Positions 37,663 to 46,984 are shown, numbered from the stretch's first letter. The stretch: DNA of 64,000 bases from Streptomyces sp. NBC_00102 (GCF_026343115.1 NZ_JAPEMC010000001.1:1984001-2048000), one strand, 5' to 3'. Program-made: numbers and translations. The notes: a model not told the origin generated them from the letters alone.

Positions 37663-38673
37663 TCAGACGAGCTGCGCCTGCCGCTCCGGCACGGCGACCG
37701 GGACCTTCGGGCCGCGGCGGTCGGCGACCAGCATCAGCACGAGCCCGAGCACCGCCCAGCAGGCCAGCACGAGGGCGGGTGTACCGGCGCCGGTGCCGTC
37801 GAAGAAGGCGTTGGCGCGGAGCAGGCTCCCGGAGGCCCCCGGCGGGAGGATCTGGCCGAGGGTGGCCCAGCCGTCGGGGAGCCAGTGGGGTCCGCTGGCG
37901 AGTCCGGAGAGCGGGTTGCCGAGCAGCATGACGACGGCGGCGCCGAGGCCGAAGCCCGCCATGCCCATCAGCGCTTCCAGCCCGAGCAGGGTCATCACCA
38001 GAGCCGCCGTGCCCAGGGACATCCCGAGGCTGCTGAGGAGGTAGTCACCGCTGAGGGAGCCGGTGCCGAACTGGAGGAAGGCCGTGACCGCGAACCCGGC
38101 CAGCACGGCGAAGGCGAGACCTCCGGCGAGGCGGCGGCGGAGTCCGGCGTGGCCCGCGAAGAGGCGGGTGAGGACCACCGCGGGAATCATGCCGCCGAAG
38201 ATCATGGGGAAGGCGGCGGCGGAGAAGCCCGCCCCCTTCGGGTCGTCGGCGGGGAACGGCTCGAGGTCGGTGACCGTGACCTCGGCCTGCTGCTGTGCCG
38301 CCATCCCGTTGGCCATGGCGGTCACGGCGGCGGTGGACTGCGCGCCCGCGGCGGTGGCCGTGTAGACCGTCACGTGTCCGGGAGTCAGTGCGAGGCCGCC
38401 CATGACGTCACGGTTCTCGATGGCGGACTTCAGGGCCGCCTCGTCGCCGTAGGCGGTGACGTCCCACTCGTCTCCGGGAAGGGCGCCGGTGACGGCCTTC
38501 GTGGCCTGCGCGGTACCGGTGACCCCGAGGGGCAGCTCGTGAGGCCCGCTGTTCACCGAGGGGAGGGCGAAGGCGCAGAGCATGACGATCACGACGGCGG
38601 CCAGGCCGACGACGACGGCCACCAGTTTGCGGGTCTGCCCGGTGGGAGCCGGCGGGGTGATTTGCTGTGTCAT
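37663..38673 (-). CDS. Membrane protein, ABC-2/YhgE-like
   Basis: 336-residue membrane protein with one N-terminal span, an outer domain of about 120 residues, and five or six further spans. This layout (ALPSVNSGPHELPLGVTG after the first span, extracytoplasmic domain, membrane bundle) is that of the DUF3533/YhgE-Pip group related to ABC-2 permeases. No ATPase gene is adjacent. AAGGA lies nine bases before the ATG. It is divergent from a TetR regulator, so it is probably an efflux-type protein under its control. Confidence 0.75.
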   Translation of the reverse strand: MTQQITPPAPTGQTRKLVAVVVGLAAVVIVMLCAFALPSVNSGPHELPLGVTGTAQATKAVTGALPGDEWDVTAYGDEAALKSAIENRDVMGGLALTPGHVTVYTATAAGAQSTAAVTAMANGMAAQQQAEVTVTDLEPFPADDPKGAGFSAAAFPMIFGGMIPAVVLTRLFAGHAGLRRRLAGGLAFAVLAGFAVTAFLQFGTGSLSGDYLLSSLGMSLGTAALVMTLLGLEALMGMAGFGLGAAVVMLLGNPLSGLASGPHWLPDGWATLGQILPPGASGSLLRANAFFDGTGAGTPALVLACWAVLGLVLMLVADRRGPKVPVAVPERQAQLV

Positions 38674-38817
38674 GGCGGATTTCCTTGCGGTTGACCGGTC
38701 GGTGAACACCTGGCGGGCCGTCGTGGCGTGCGCGGCCGGAGTGAAGGGGCGGGCTCGTCACCGCTGGAGCCGGCGCCGGACCTGCGCCCCGCGCTCGGCC
38801 CGGTGAAGCATGGGAGT

Positions 38818-38844
38818 GCGGTGAGGGCATACAGCCCTCACCGC
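38818..38844. promoter_or_regulatory. 11-bp inverted repeat in TetR/membrane protein spacer
   Basis: GCGGTGAGGGC and GCCCTCACCGC flank ATACA, a perfect dyad 32 bases before the TetR start. Just after it, TACAAG and ATACAAGGTACAT motifs form a second, looser repeat. Either could be the TetR operator. Confidence 0.6.
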
Positions 38845-38875
38845 AGGATCTGATACAAGAATACAAGGTACATTG

Positions 38876-39748
38876 ATGCGTGTGTCAAACGAAGAATTCG
38901 GGCCGTCGCCCACAGCGCCGTCCACCTTGTCGTCCGACGCGCCGTCCGCAGCCGCGTCCGCGGTCCCGTCCGACCTGGTGGAGGCGGCCCTCCGGGCGGC
39001 ACGGAAGCGCGGGGCGGCCGTCGCCGACGTACCGATGCAGGCCATCGCGCAGGAGGCGGGCGTCTCCCGCAGCACCCTGCTGCGCCGCCTCGGAGGCGTG
39101 CGGCACGCCCTCGACGAAGCGGTACGGGCCGCCGGGGTCGACCCCGGCGGCCAGAAGCCGGTACGGGAACGCGCCGTCGAAGCGGGAGCCGCGCTCATCA
39201 GCAGCGACGGGCTGGCCGCGCTCTCCCTCGAACGCGTCGCCGCGGCGGCCGAGTGCTCGGTCCACAGCCTCTACGCCGTGTTCGGCAGCCGGGACGGCAT
39301 GACCCAGGCCATCTTCGAGCGGTACGGCCCGTTCGTGAACATCGAGACGATCCTGGCCACCCACCCCGGGGACCTGCGGAGCACGGTCCGCAGGGTCTAC
39401 GCGCACCTCGCCGAGGTCGTCGCGCTCGAACCCCGGGTCCTCCCCGCGATCCTCGCCGAGGTACTGGCCCGCCCGGGAGACGAAGCGACCCAGGCCCTCG
39501 CGAGCCACATGGTTCCGCGCCTCTACGCGAGCATCGGCGAGTGGCTGTCCGCCGAAGTCGCGGCGGGGCGTGTCCGCGACCTGCCGCTCATCGCGCTGAT
39601 CCACCAGATGTCGAACCCCTTGCTCATGCACCTCCTGCTCCGGCCGGCCCTGGAACTCGTCCCCGACCTCAAGCTCCCCTCCGTCGAGGAGATGTGCGAA
39701 GCCTTCGCGGAGGCCTTCGTCCACGCCGTGGAACTGCCCGGCCCCTGA
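38876..39748 (+). CDS. TetR-like regulator with two HTH segments
   Basis: 290-residue protein. A first HTH-like segment (VPMQAIAQEAGVSRSTLLRR, about residues 55-75) is followed by a second, more typical TetR HTH (LSLERVAAAAECSVHSLYAV with FGSRDG, about 120-145). The C-terminal ligand domain reaches the end. The usual TetR protein has only one HTH within its first 60 residues, so this is a duplicated-domain form. AAGG lies seven bases before the ATG. Divergent from the membrane protein it probably represses. Confidence 0.8.
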   Translation: MRVSNEEFGPSPTAPSTLSSDAPSAAASAVPSDLVEAALRAARKRGAAVADVPMQAIAQEAGVSRSTLLRRLGGVRHALDEAVRAAGVDPGGQKPVRERAVEAGAALISSDGLAALSLERVAAAAECSVHSLYAVFGSRDGMTQAIFERYGPFVNIETILATHPGDLRSTVRRVYAHLAEVVALEPRVLPAILAEVLARPGDEATQALASHMVPRLYASIGEWLSAEVAAGRVRDLPLIALIHQMSNPLLMHLLLRPALELVPDLKLPSVEEMCEAFAEAFVHAVELPGP

Positions 39749-40086
39749 CCGGCCGCGGGGCGCGCGGCCGACGCGCCACCCCGGCCGGGCGAATCGGCGG
39801 GGCGGCACGGCACGGCACGGCACCAGGGAAGCGACAAGGGTCCGCCGGGCCGCTGACACCGAGCGGACGCAGGACTTCGAGCCACGAGCCACGAGCGCCC
39901 GGCTTCGTCATACATGTACCGGTTGTGTACGACGTGCGTCACAGATGCGCGACAACTCCCCGGATTCGGCGTTCCCGATCGTTCGACAGATCGCCACTGA
40001 CTGATCGTCAGCCGGTGCACCGCGGCGGCCCCCTCGGGCTCTCACCCCCCGTCGCGGTGCGGCAACGCGCAGAAAGGCGACACTCG
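39749..40086. other. Intergenic region upstream of the small HTH gene
   Basis: About 340 bases. It has a GC-rich dyad just after the TetR stop, then a less GC-rich stretch near 39905-40000 likely to hold the promoter of the small HTH gene. A short dyad CTGAC-TGATC-GTCAG lies at about 39998-40012. No gene was found. Confidence 0.5.
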
Positions 40087-40296
40087 ATGACGGACAGCAC
40101 ACTCTGGTCCTACAAGGACATCGCCGCACACATCCGGGTCCTGCCGGACACCGTGCGCTCGTACCGCAAGCACGGCTTCCTCCCCGACCCCGACCAGGTG
40201 GAGGACGGCCGGCCCTACTGGTACCCGGACACCGTCCGCCACTGGGTCGCCCGCCGCCCCGGCAACCGCAACGGCCCCCGCACGCTCGCAAGCTGA
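40087..40296 (+). CDS. Small MerR/AlpA-like HTH protein
   Basis: 69-residue DNA-binding protein consisting of a single winged helix-turn-helix: WSYKDIAAHIRVLPDTVRSY, then GRPYWYPDTVRHWVARRPG. This is the fold of excisionases and MerR N-termini, without an effector domain. GAAAGG lies about ten bases before the ATG. It could be a regulator or nucleoid-type factor; target unknown. Confidence 0.75.
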   Translation: MTDSTLWSYKDIAAHIRVLPDTVRSYRKHGFLPDPDQVEDGRPYWYPDTVRHWVARRPGNRNGPRTLAS

Positions 40297-40446
40297 GCGA
40301 ACCGGTTCCGGACGGCGGGGCAGACGCAGGCACAGGTGCGGGCGCAGGTACGGCACGGGTACGGGGCGCGGGTTTACGGGCGCGGTTACGGGCGCACGGG
40401 GACGGACACGGCGCAGCCACGGGCGGGCGCACCCGGTCGCGTACGG

Positions 40447-41505
40447 CTACCCGTTGCGCGTACGCCCCGGCTCGATGATCGTCACCCCCGCTCCCGGGGC
40501 CGTGCCCATCGCGGCGAGGGCCGCGGGGGCTTCGGCCAGGCCGATGGCGGAGGTGACCAGAAGGTCGGGGCGCAGGCTTCCCGCCCGGATCATGTCCATC
40601 ATCGGCGGGTAGTCGTGGGCCGCCATTCCGTGGCTGCCGAGGATCTCCAGCTCCAGGGCGATCACGCGAGCCATCGGAACGACCGGGTCCCCGGCCGCCG
40701 GGGGCAGCAGCCCGACCTGTACGTGGCGTCCCCGCCGGCGCAGGCTCCGCACGGACGCGGCGCAGGTCGCCGGAGACCCGAGGGCGTCGAGCGAGAGGTG
40801 TGCGCCACCGCCCGTGAGTTCACGTACGAGGGTGTCGGTGCCCTCCGGGTAGGCCGAGGCGTCCACGCAGGCGGCGGCACCGAACGACTTCGCCAGGCCG
40901 AGGGCGGCGGCCGAGACGTCCACGGCCACCACCCGGGCCCCGGCGGCCACCGCGATCATCACGGCGGAGAGGCCGACGCCACCGCAGCCGTACACCGCGA
41001 CCCACTCCCCCGGCGCGACGCGGCCCTGGCCGACGACCGCACGGAACGCCGTGGCGAACCGGCACCCCAGACCGGCCGCGGTGGCGAAGGTCAGCTCCTC
41101 GGGCACGGCCACCAGGTTGACGTCGGCGTTCTCCAGGGCGACGTACTCGGCGAACGAGCCCCAGTGGGTGAAGCCGGGCTGGGTCTGCCGCTCGCACACC
41201 TGCTGGGCCCCCGCGGCACAGGCTTCACACCGCCCACAGGCGCAGATGAACGGAACGGTGACCCGGTCGCCGGGACGCCAGTTGGACACCCCGGCACCGA
41301 CCGCCTCGATCGTCCCGGCGAGTTCGTGACCCGGAACGTGCGGGAGGGTGATGCCGTCGTCGTGCCCCATCCAGCCGTGCCAGTCGCTCCGGCACAGCCC
41401 GGTCGCCTCGACCCGGACCACCACCCCCAGCGGGGCGGGGGCCGGATCGGGCACCTCGCGCACCCGCGCTTCCTGCCCGAACTCCTCGAACATCACTGCC
41501 CGCAT
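40447..41505 (-). CDS. Zinc-dependent alcohol dehydrogenase (MDR)
   Basis: 352-residue alcohol dehydrogenase. The catalytic zinc site is present ([20 protein letters not shown]) and a structural-zinc cluster follows ([18 protein letters not shown]). The NAD-binding motif is [11 protein letters not shown]. It oxidises or reduces an alcohol/aldehyde pair that cannot be named. The ATG at 41505 gives the usual N-terminus ([11 protein letters not shown]). It stands alone with a GC-rich repeat array upstream. Confidence 0.88.
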   Translation of the reverse strand: MRAVMFEEFGQEARVREVPDPAPAPLGVVVRVEATGLCRSDWHGWMGHDDGITLPHVPGHELAGTIEAVGAGVSNWRPGDRVTVPFICACGRCEACAAGAQQVCERQTQPGFTHWGSFAEYVALENADVNLVAVPEELTFATAAGLGCRFATAFRAVVGQGRVAPGEWVAVYGCGGVGLSAVMIAVAAGARVVAVDVSAAALGLAKSFGAAACVDASAYPEGTDTLVRELTGGGAHLSLDALGSPATCAASVRSLRRRGRHVQVGLLPPAAGDPVVPMARVIALELEILGSHGMAAHDYPPMMDMIRAGSLRPDLLVTSAIGLAEAPAALAAMGTAPGAGVTIIEPGRTRNG

Positions 41506-41568
41506 GTGTCCCACCCTTCCCTCACGTCTCACGTCCGGATCGGACGGTACGGTGCGCCACGCGGTCAC

Positions 41569-41668
41569 GCCCCTCCGGCCTCACCGTCCGCGCCGCCCCT
41601 CCGGCCTCACCGTCCGCCGGTCGCACCGTCCCGGCGGTCGCACCGTCCCGGCGGTCGCACCGTCCCGG
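41569..41668. repeat. Tandem GC-rich repeats upstream of the alcohol dehydrogenase
   Basis: Two copies of GCCCCTCCGGCCTCACCGTC-like sequence are followed by three perfect 17-bp copies of CGGTCGCACCGTCCCGG (41618-41668). They lie between the alcohol dehydrogenase promoter side and the MMPL gene end. Slippage origin is likely. Confidence 0.75.
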
Positions 41669-41672
41669 CGGC

Positions 41673-41704
41673 GCGGTTGACGCCGGGGCCCCGGCGTCAA
41701 CCGC
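41673..41704 (-). terminator. Perfect 32-bp palindrome at the MMPL gene end
   Basis: GCGGTTGACGCCGGGG and its exact complement meet without a loop. The MMPL stop codon lies inside the right arm. As RNA it would form a hairpin right at the gene end and is the likely terminator; as DNA it could also bind a dimeric protein. Confidence 0.65.
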
Positions 41705-44009
41705 CGCTGGAGACCGAGGTGGTCCTGCCCGGGTCGGAGTCGGGCAGAACCCCACCGCCCGCCCCCTGGCCCGGTACGGACGCGGCGGCCCCTCCGGCCC
41801 GCCCTGACGGGGCGTGTACGGACGGGGCGTGTACGGACGGGGCGACAGCCGCTCCCTCGCTGAGACCGAACCTCCGGTGGAAGGCGCGCAGCGGGGCAGG
41901 CGCCCACCAAGTGGCCCGGCCCATCACCTTCATGACCGCGGGCACCAGGAGGCTGCGCACCACCATGGCGTCCATCAGTACGGCCAGCGCGATGCCGAGT
42001 CCGAGCATCTTCGTGTTGGTGACCCGCGAGGTCCCTATGGCGACCATCACCACCGCCAGGATCACGGCGGCGGCGGAGATGAGACCGCCGGTGTGGCGCA
42101 ACCCGAAGGCGATGGAGCCCTCGTGGTCGCCGGTCCGGTCGTGCTCCTCCTTGATGCGGGAGAGCAGGAAGACGCCGTAGTCCATGGAGAGTCCGAAGGC
42201 GACGCAGAACATCAGTACCGGCAGGGTGGTCTCGATGTCACCGGTACTGGTGAAGGAGAGCGGGCCGGAGAGGTGGCCGTCCTGGAAGACCCAGACGACC
42301 GCGCCGAACATCGCGGTCAGGGAGAGGGCGTTGAGCACCACGGCCTGGACGGGGATGAGGGCGCTTCCGGTGAGCAGGAAGACCAGGAGCAGGGTCACCA
42401 CGACGATGACGCCGACGGCCCAGGGGAGCCGTTCGGCGATGGCGTCCTTCGAGTCGACGAGTACGGCGGCCGTCCCGGTCACCGAGGTCTTGACGGGCGC
42501 GTCCAGTGCGCGGAGGTCGTGGACGAGCCGCTGGGCCCCCGGTCCGACCGCCTCGCCCTCGGGCACCACGCTGTAGGCCGCCGAGTCGCCCGCGGTCACC
42601 GGCCCGTCGACCCGTGCCACTCCTTCCGTGGCGGCGATCCGCTCGCGGAGCGCGGTGTACTGGGCGGTGGTCGCCTGCCCGCGGGCGAGCAGGGTGAGGC
42701 CGCCGCCCGGGGAGCCGGGGAAGCCCTCGCGGATGTGGTCCTGCACCACGCGGGAGGGCGAGCTCGCGGGCAGCTGACGGTCGTCGGCGGTACCGAACTT
42801 CACGCCCAGGAAGGGCAGTCCGAGCAGAAGGAGCGCGGCCGCGGTGGCCGCGGCGAAGACGGGGGCGCGGCGCATCACCAGGGCGGCGAGTCGGGCCCAG
42901 CCCCGGCCGCCCTCACCGCTCCCTGCCGCCCGGGCGCCTCGCCCAAGGACCCACGCGCGCCGCAGATCCAGGGCGTTGACCCGGGAGCCGAGCAGCATCA
43001 GCGCGGCCGGCAGCAGGATGAGGGCGGCCCCTGCCGCCAGGAACACCACGGCGATTCCCGCGTAGGCGAAGGAGCGCAGGAAGTACTGGGGGAAGACGAG
43101 CATCGCCGAGAGCGAGACCCCGACCGTGAGCGCGGAGAAGAGCACGGTACGCCCTGCGGTACGGAGTGTGGTGGCGACCGCGGTGCGCGGGTCCGCGCCT
43201 TCGGCCATCTCCTCGCGGAACCGGCGCACGATGAACAGGGCGTAGTCGACGGCGAGTCCGAGGCCGAGAGCAGTGGTGAGGTTCTGGGCGAAGACGGAGA
43301 CGTCGGTCAGCTCGGTGATGCCGCGCAGCACGGCGTTGGTCCCCAGGATCGCCACGATGCCCACTCCGAGGGGCAGCAGGGCCGCCACCGCGCTGCCGAA
43401 GACCATCACCAGCAGGACGAGGGTGACCGGCAGGGCGAACAGCTCCGCCCTCAGCAGGTCTTCCTGGATGAGCGACTGCATCGCGTGCCGTACGGCGATC
43501 GGTCCGCCGACGGAGACCTTCACCGGACCGTGCTCCCCTTCGAAGAGGGGGGCAATCCGGTCGAGCGTCTCTCCCGCGCCCTTCTCCTCGCCGGCGATGT
43601 GCGCGGCGATCAGCGCTTCGTGCCCGTCCCTGGCGCGCAGGGCGGGGGACGAGTTCTGCCAGTACGAGCCGACGCCGGTGACCCCGTCCTCGGCGGCGAG
43701 GCGGTCGGTGAGGCGGGAGGCTTCCGCGGCCACCGCCGGATCGTCGACCGAGGCGGAACCGCTCTCGATCAGCAGCAGGACGTTGGACTGGGAGGAGGGG
43801 AACTCCCGCTCCAGGGCGCGGGTCGTCCAGGTCGATTCGGCGTCCGGGTCCTCCCAGCCGCCGCTGGCCATCCGGTCGCCGACGCCGCTCCCGGCGAACA
43901 CCGCGAGCGCGGCGAGCACGAGCGCGGCGAGCAGGGCGAGCCTGGGCCGCGCCGTCACGAGACGGGTCCAGCCACCCAGCCGCTGCGGGCCCTTGTCCAC
44001 GGGCATCAT
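41697..44009 (-). CDS. MMPL/RND-family membrane transporter
   Basis: 770-residue exporter with the MMPL layout: one N-terminal span, a large outer domain, five or six spans, then the same arrangement repeated. Typical segments include GLGLAVDYALFIVRRFREEM and the second-half equivalent FGLSMDYGVFLLSRIKEEHD, the proton-coupling helices of the family. It probably exports a lipid or drug-like molecule using the proton gradient. The ATG at 44009 follows GGAGGGG. It is divergent from a TetR gene across tandem operator-like repeats, so it should be induced when the TetR ligand is present. Confidence 0.9.
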   Translation of the reverse strand: MMPVDKGPQRLGGWTRLVTARPRLALLAALVLAALAVFAGSGVGDRMASGGWEDPDAESTWTTRALEREFPSSQSNVLLLIESGSASVDDPAVAAEASRLTDRLAAEDGVTGVGSYWQNSSPALRARDGHEALIAAHIAGEEKGAGETLDRIAPLFEGEHGPVKVSVGGPIAVRHAMQSLIQEDLLRAELFALPVTLVLLVMVFGSAVAALLPLGVGIVAILGTNAVLRGITELTDVSVFAQNLTTALGLGLAVDYALFIVRRFREEMAEGADPRTAVATTLRTAGRTVLFSALTVGVSLSAMLVFPQYFLRSFAYAGIAVVFLAAGAALILLPAALMLLGSRVNALDLRRAWVLGRGARAAGSGEGGRGWARLAALVMRRAPVFAAATAAALLLLGLPFLGVKFGTADDRQLPASSPSRVVQDHIREGFPGSPGGGLTLLARGQATTAQYTALRERIAATEGVARVDGPVTAGDSAAYSVVPEGEAVGPGAQRLVHDLRALDAPVKTSVTGTAAVLVDSKDAIAERLPWAVGVIVVVTLLLVFLLTGSALIPVQAVVLNALSLTAMFGAVVWVFQDGHLSGPLSFTSTGDIETTLPVLMFCVAFGLSMDYGVFLLSRIKEEHDRTGDHEGSIAFGLRHTGGLISAAAVILAVVMVAIGTSRVTNTKMLGLGIALAVLMDAMVVRSLLVPAVMKVMGRATWWAPAPLRAFHRRFGLSEGAAVAPSVHAPSVHAPSGRAGGAAASVPGQGAGGGVLPDSDPGRTTSVSSGG

Positions 44010-44077
44010 GCGGTGTCCCCTCCACCAGGTACGCACCGCTCGGGGCGGCACGGACCGGCCATTGCCACGTAGACTGG

Positions 44078-44136
44078 CAAACACGAGTACTCGCTCGCGT
44101 TTCTCAAGAATGCGAGCAGTCGCTCGTGTTTGTCAA
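44078..44136. promoter_or_regulatory. Tandem TetR-type operators between MMPL and TetR genes
   Basis: Read on the minus strand, two 24-bp direct repeats start 29 bases apart and match at 20 of 24 positions: TTGACAAAC... and TTGAGAAAC..., each with CGAGC and CTCG arms. The outer ends CAAACACGAG and CTCGTGTTTG (44078-44087, 44123-44132) also form a large dyad. This fits cooperative binding of two TetR dimers controlling both genes. Confidence 0.7.
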
Positions 44137-44164
44137 TCACTCTTCCGAGGGCTGGGGACGAGCC

Positions 44165-44947
44165 ATGTCTGGAACCGGAGCCGAGCGGGCCACCACCGCG
44201 GCGACCGAGGAGTCGACGACACCGGGAGGCGCGCGCCGCCCCCCGGCGCACCCCGCCCCGGACCCGGCACCCGCCACCGGCCAGGACCCGGACGCGGGCT
44301 CCGGGAGCACCCCGCCTCCTCGCCGCCGCCAGGCACGCGGCGAGGCCCGGATCACCCAGCTGCTCGCGGCCGCCGCCGACGTGTTCCGCACGCAGGGGTA
44401 CACCGCGGCCAGCACCAACGCCATCGCCCGCGAGGCAGGCGTCTCGCCCGGCACGCTCTACCAGTTCTTCCCCAACAAGGAGGCGATCGCGGTGGAGCTC
44501 GGCGACCGCCTCCTGCACCGCTGGCAGGAGACGTACGGCGAGGCCATCACTTCGAGCCACACCGAACTCGCGCTGGACCGCATGCTCGACACGGTGCTCG
44601 ATCCGCTGATCGCCTTCAACACCGAGAACCCTGCGTTCTGCGTCCTCATGTCCGGCGGGGAGGTGCCCGGCCGCATCACGGAGAAGCACGACCTCGTGCA
44701 CGACGCGATGCTCACCCGCGTCGAAACCCTCCTGGCGGGTTACCTGCCGGAGCTTCCCGAGGCGCAGATACAGCGCGTCGGGATCATGACCTTCCAGCTG
44801 TTCAAGGCGGGACTCGACCTGATCATGACGCACGAGGGCGCCGAGCGGGAGGCGTACGCCCGCGAGCTGAAGACGGTGATGTTCCGCTACCTCAACCCCC
44901 TGCTCGACGAGGCGAACCAGCTCCGTCCCGCCTCGGAATCCGCCTGA
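44165..44947 (+). CDS. TetR-family repressor of the MMPL exporter
   Basis: 260-residue regulator. A Pro/Ala/Gly-rich disordered start (about 55 residues) precedes the TetR HTH (YTAASTNAIAREAGVSPGTL, then YQFFPNKEAI). A C-terminal ligand domain (IAFNTENPAFCVLMSGGEVP and following) resembles the TetR_C group. The ATG at 44165 is chosen over earlier codons because GGGGACGAG precedes it. Divergent placement and tandem operators make MMPL repression and autoregulation likely. Confidence 0.88.
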   Translation: MSGTGAERATTAATEESTTPGGARRPPAHPAPDPAPATGQDPDAGSGSTPPPRRRQARGEARITQLLAAAADVFRTQGYTAASTNAIAREAGVSPGTLYQFFPNKEAIAVELGDRLLHRWQETYGEAITSSHTELALDRMLDTVLDPLIAFNTENPAFCVLMSGGEVPGRITEKHDLVHDAMLTRVETLLAGYLPELPEAQIQRVGIMTFQLFKAGLDLIMTHEGAEREAYARELKTVMFRYLNPLLDEANQLRPASESA

Positions 44948-45279
44948 CCGCGCGGCACCACGGACGGCACGGAGAGCGGCACCACGCACGACACGGCGAG
45001 CGGCACCCCACACGGCACGGCACGCGACATCACCGGCACACCACCCAGCGGCATATGCCTCGGAACATCCCAAACGGTGCGACGACATGTCCCACCAACG
45101 ACAGCCACGCGCCCACGACACGCCCTTTACGCCCCGACCTGGACGCAGACCATAGGGTTTGGTGATCCCACCCGATCCGTCCCGGCTTCGCCCGATCCAC
45201 ACCCGCTCCATCCGTTCTCACCCGATCGCCCCTCCCGCCCCCTCCCGGGAGGCGGGAGGCCCCTCCACCTGGAGCCGGC
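44948..45279. other. Intergenic region upstream of PrsW-type gene
   Basis: About 330 bases. The first 120 bases are a loose repeat of GGCAC and CACACGGC-like units downstream of the TetR gene. The rest should contain the promoter of the protease gene. No gene was found. Confidence 0.5.
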
Positions 45280-46290
45280 GTGAACTGGTCCTGGTCCGAC
45301 CCCCCGCCCCCGCACCACCCACCGCCGGGCCCACCACCCGGCGCGCCACCAGGCCCGCACTCCCCACCACCCGGCCCGCCCCGACCGCGCCCCGGTCTGT
45401 GGCGGCGGGTCCTCTGGGGCGGGACCGCCTCGTGGGCGCTCGCCGCAGGGGCCACGTACCTCACCCAGAACTCCACCCTGCTGCCGACGCTGATCATGCT
45501 CGGCAGCTTTCTCGTGCCGGCCGTCTTCGTGCTCTGGGCTTACGAGCGGCACGGCGAGGACCTCGGGCCGGCCCTGATCCTCGGCTCGTTCCTGACCGGC
45601 GGAATCCTGGGGGTGCTGGGCGCCTCGGTCCTCGAGTACTACCTGCTGCACCGGACCTCCGTCTGGCTCTACCTCGGCGTCGGCCTGATCGAGGAGGCGG
45701 TGAAGGCGGGCGCCCTGATGTTCGTCCTCCGTCGCCACCACGCCGTCCGCGGCCGGAGGGCCGGCCTGGTGCTGGGCGCCACGGTCGGGTTCGGTTTCGC
45801 GGCGTTCGAGAGCGCCGGGTACGCCTTCAACGCGGCGGTCACCCTGCACGGCATCGATCTGCGGGCGCTGCTGGAGACCGAGGTGCTGCGTGGGGTGCTC
45901 TCCCCCTTCGGGCACGGCCTGTGGACGGCGATCGTCGGCGGGGTCCTGCTGGTCCACCGGGAGCCGGGTGGCCGGTTCCGTTTCCCGCCGGCGGTCGTCG
46001 GCACCTTCCTCGGGGTCGTCGTCCTGCACGCCCTGTGGGACTCGATGCGGGGCATCGCGGTCTGGCTGGTCGCCCGGGTCACCGACGACCGGCCGCTGGA
46101 TGCGATGTCGGCCCAGGGGTACCTGGAGGACGCCACCGACCAGCAGCAACACCTCTTCACCCTGTTCTCGGTGGGTGGCACGGTGGCGACCACCCTGGTG
46201 GGGGTGTGGTGGCTCCGGACCCTGGTGCTGCGGTCCCGCCGCGAGCGGGCGCGGGCGGCCTCGACGGGCGGAGCGAGGCACTCGCCCTGA
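45280..46290 (+). CDS. PrsW-family intramembrane metalloprotease
   Basis: 336-residue membrane protease with a Pro-rich cytosolic start of about 38 residues and eight or nine spans. Family motifs are intact: EEAVK (metal and catalytic Glu), GFAAFESAGY, LSPFGHGLWTA and LHALWD, which supply the remaining ligands. PrsW proteins cut membrane-embedded substrates such as anti-sigma factors. The start is GTG with GGAG upstream. Its stop codon directly abuts the CsoR-type operator of the copper genes. Substrate unknown. Confidence 0.88.
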   Translation: MNWSWSDPPPPHHPPPGPPPGAPPGPHSPPPGPPRPRPGLWRRVLWGGTASWALAAGATYLTQNSTLLPTLIMLGSFLVPAVFVLWAYERHGEDLGPALILGSFLTGGILGVLGASVLEYYLLHRTSVWLYLGVGLIEEAVKAGALMFVLRRHHAVRGRRAGLVLGATVGFGFAAFESAGYAFNAAVTLHGIDLRALLETEVLRGVLSPFGHGLWTAIVGGVLLVHREPGGRFRFPPAVVGTFLGVVVLHALWDSMRGIAVWLVARVTDDRPLDAMSAQGYLEDATDQQQHLFTLFSVGGTVATTLVGVWWLRTLVLRSRRERARAASTGGARHSP

Positions 46291-46309
46291 TACCCCCTAG
46301 GGGTATAGT
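46290..46309 (+). promoter_or_regulatory. CsoR-type copper operator overlapping a -10 box
   Basis: TACCCC-CTA-GGGGTA matches the pseudo-palindrome bound by the copper-sensing repressor CsoR. The TATAGT at 46304-46309 overlaps its right arm and is a good -10, so bound CsoR would block polymerase until Cu(I) releases it. The promoter begins inside the end of the PrsW gene. The leader to copZ is about 150 bases. Confidence 0.85.
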
Positions 46310-46469
46310 CTGGAGAGTGAAGCACCGGGGCTTCGCGCCCGTCCGGGCGCGAACCGGACAGAACCGAGCCCCCTATACAACGCTCAATGTGCCGATTTGT
46401 TGCGGTTTTGGCCTCCGGCCGGTGCCGCGGACCACGCCCTCTTCGGCATCCGATCAGAGGAGAACGACC

Positions 46470-46772
46470 ATGACCGCCGAGACCGGGACCTCCCAGGCCA
46501 CCCGCTCCTGCTGCTCTTCCGGGGCCGATCACGGCGCACCCGCCGAGGTGCGGATCGACTCGGTCACCGCGGTGTACGAGGTGAAGGGCATGACCTGCGG
46601 CCACTGCGAGGGCGCCGTCACCGAGGAGATCTCCGCCATCGACGGAGTGACCGAGGTGAAGGCGGTCGCCGCGACCGGCCGGGTGACCGTCTCCTCCCGT
46701 GCGCCGCTCGCCGAGGACGCCGTGCGTGCCGCCGTCGACGAGGCGGGCTACGAGTACGCCGGCAAGGCCTGA
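46470..46772 (+). CDS. copZ: Copper chaperone
   Basis: 100-residue protein with one heavy-metal-associated domain (about 33-98) and the Cu(I) site GMTCGHC. An unusual N-terminal extension contains a further Cys pair (TRSCCSSGADHG), which could be an extra metal site. It should carry Cu(I) to the ATPase encoded next. AGAGGAG lies before the ATG. The CsoR-type operator upstream predicts copper induction. Confidence 0.92.
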   Translation: MTAETGTSQATRSCCSSGADHGAPAEVRIDSVTAVYEVKGMTCGHCEGAVTEEISAIDGVTEVKAVAATGRVTVSSRAPLAEDAVRAAVDEAGYEYAGKA

Positions 46773-46984
46773 CGCCCGGCGCGCAGAAGGACACCGGGCC
46801 CGCCACCCCGTTTCGCACGGCGGGGAGGGCCCGGCACCGCGAGGGACCCCGGGCCACCGCCGCAGGACAGGACGGCGGCCGGCGGGTTCGCCCGTGAATG
46901 CCCCAACCGTCACCCTTCGGGCCGGATAGCGCCGGCAGATACTGGTGGGGTACGGCCCGAAGCGTTTCTCCCAGGAGTTCGGAC

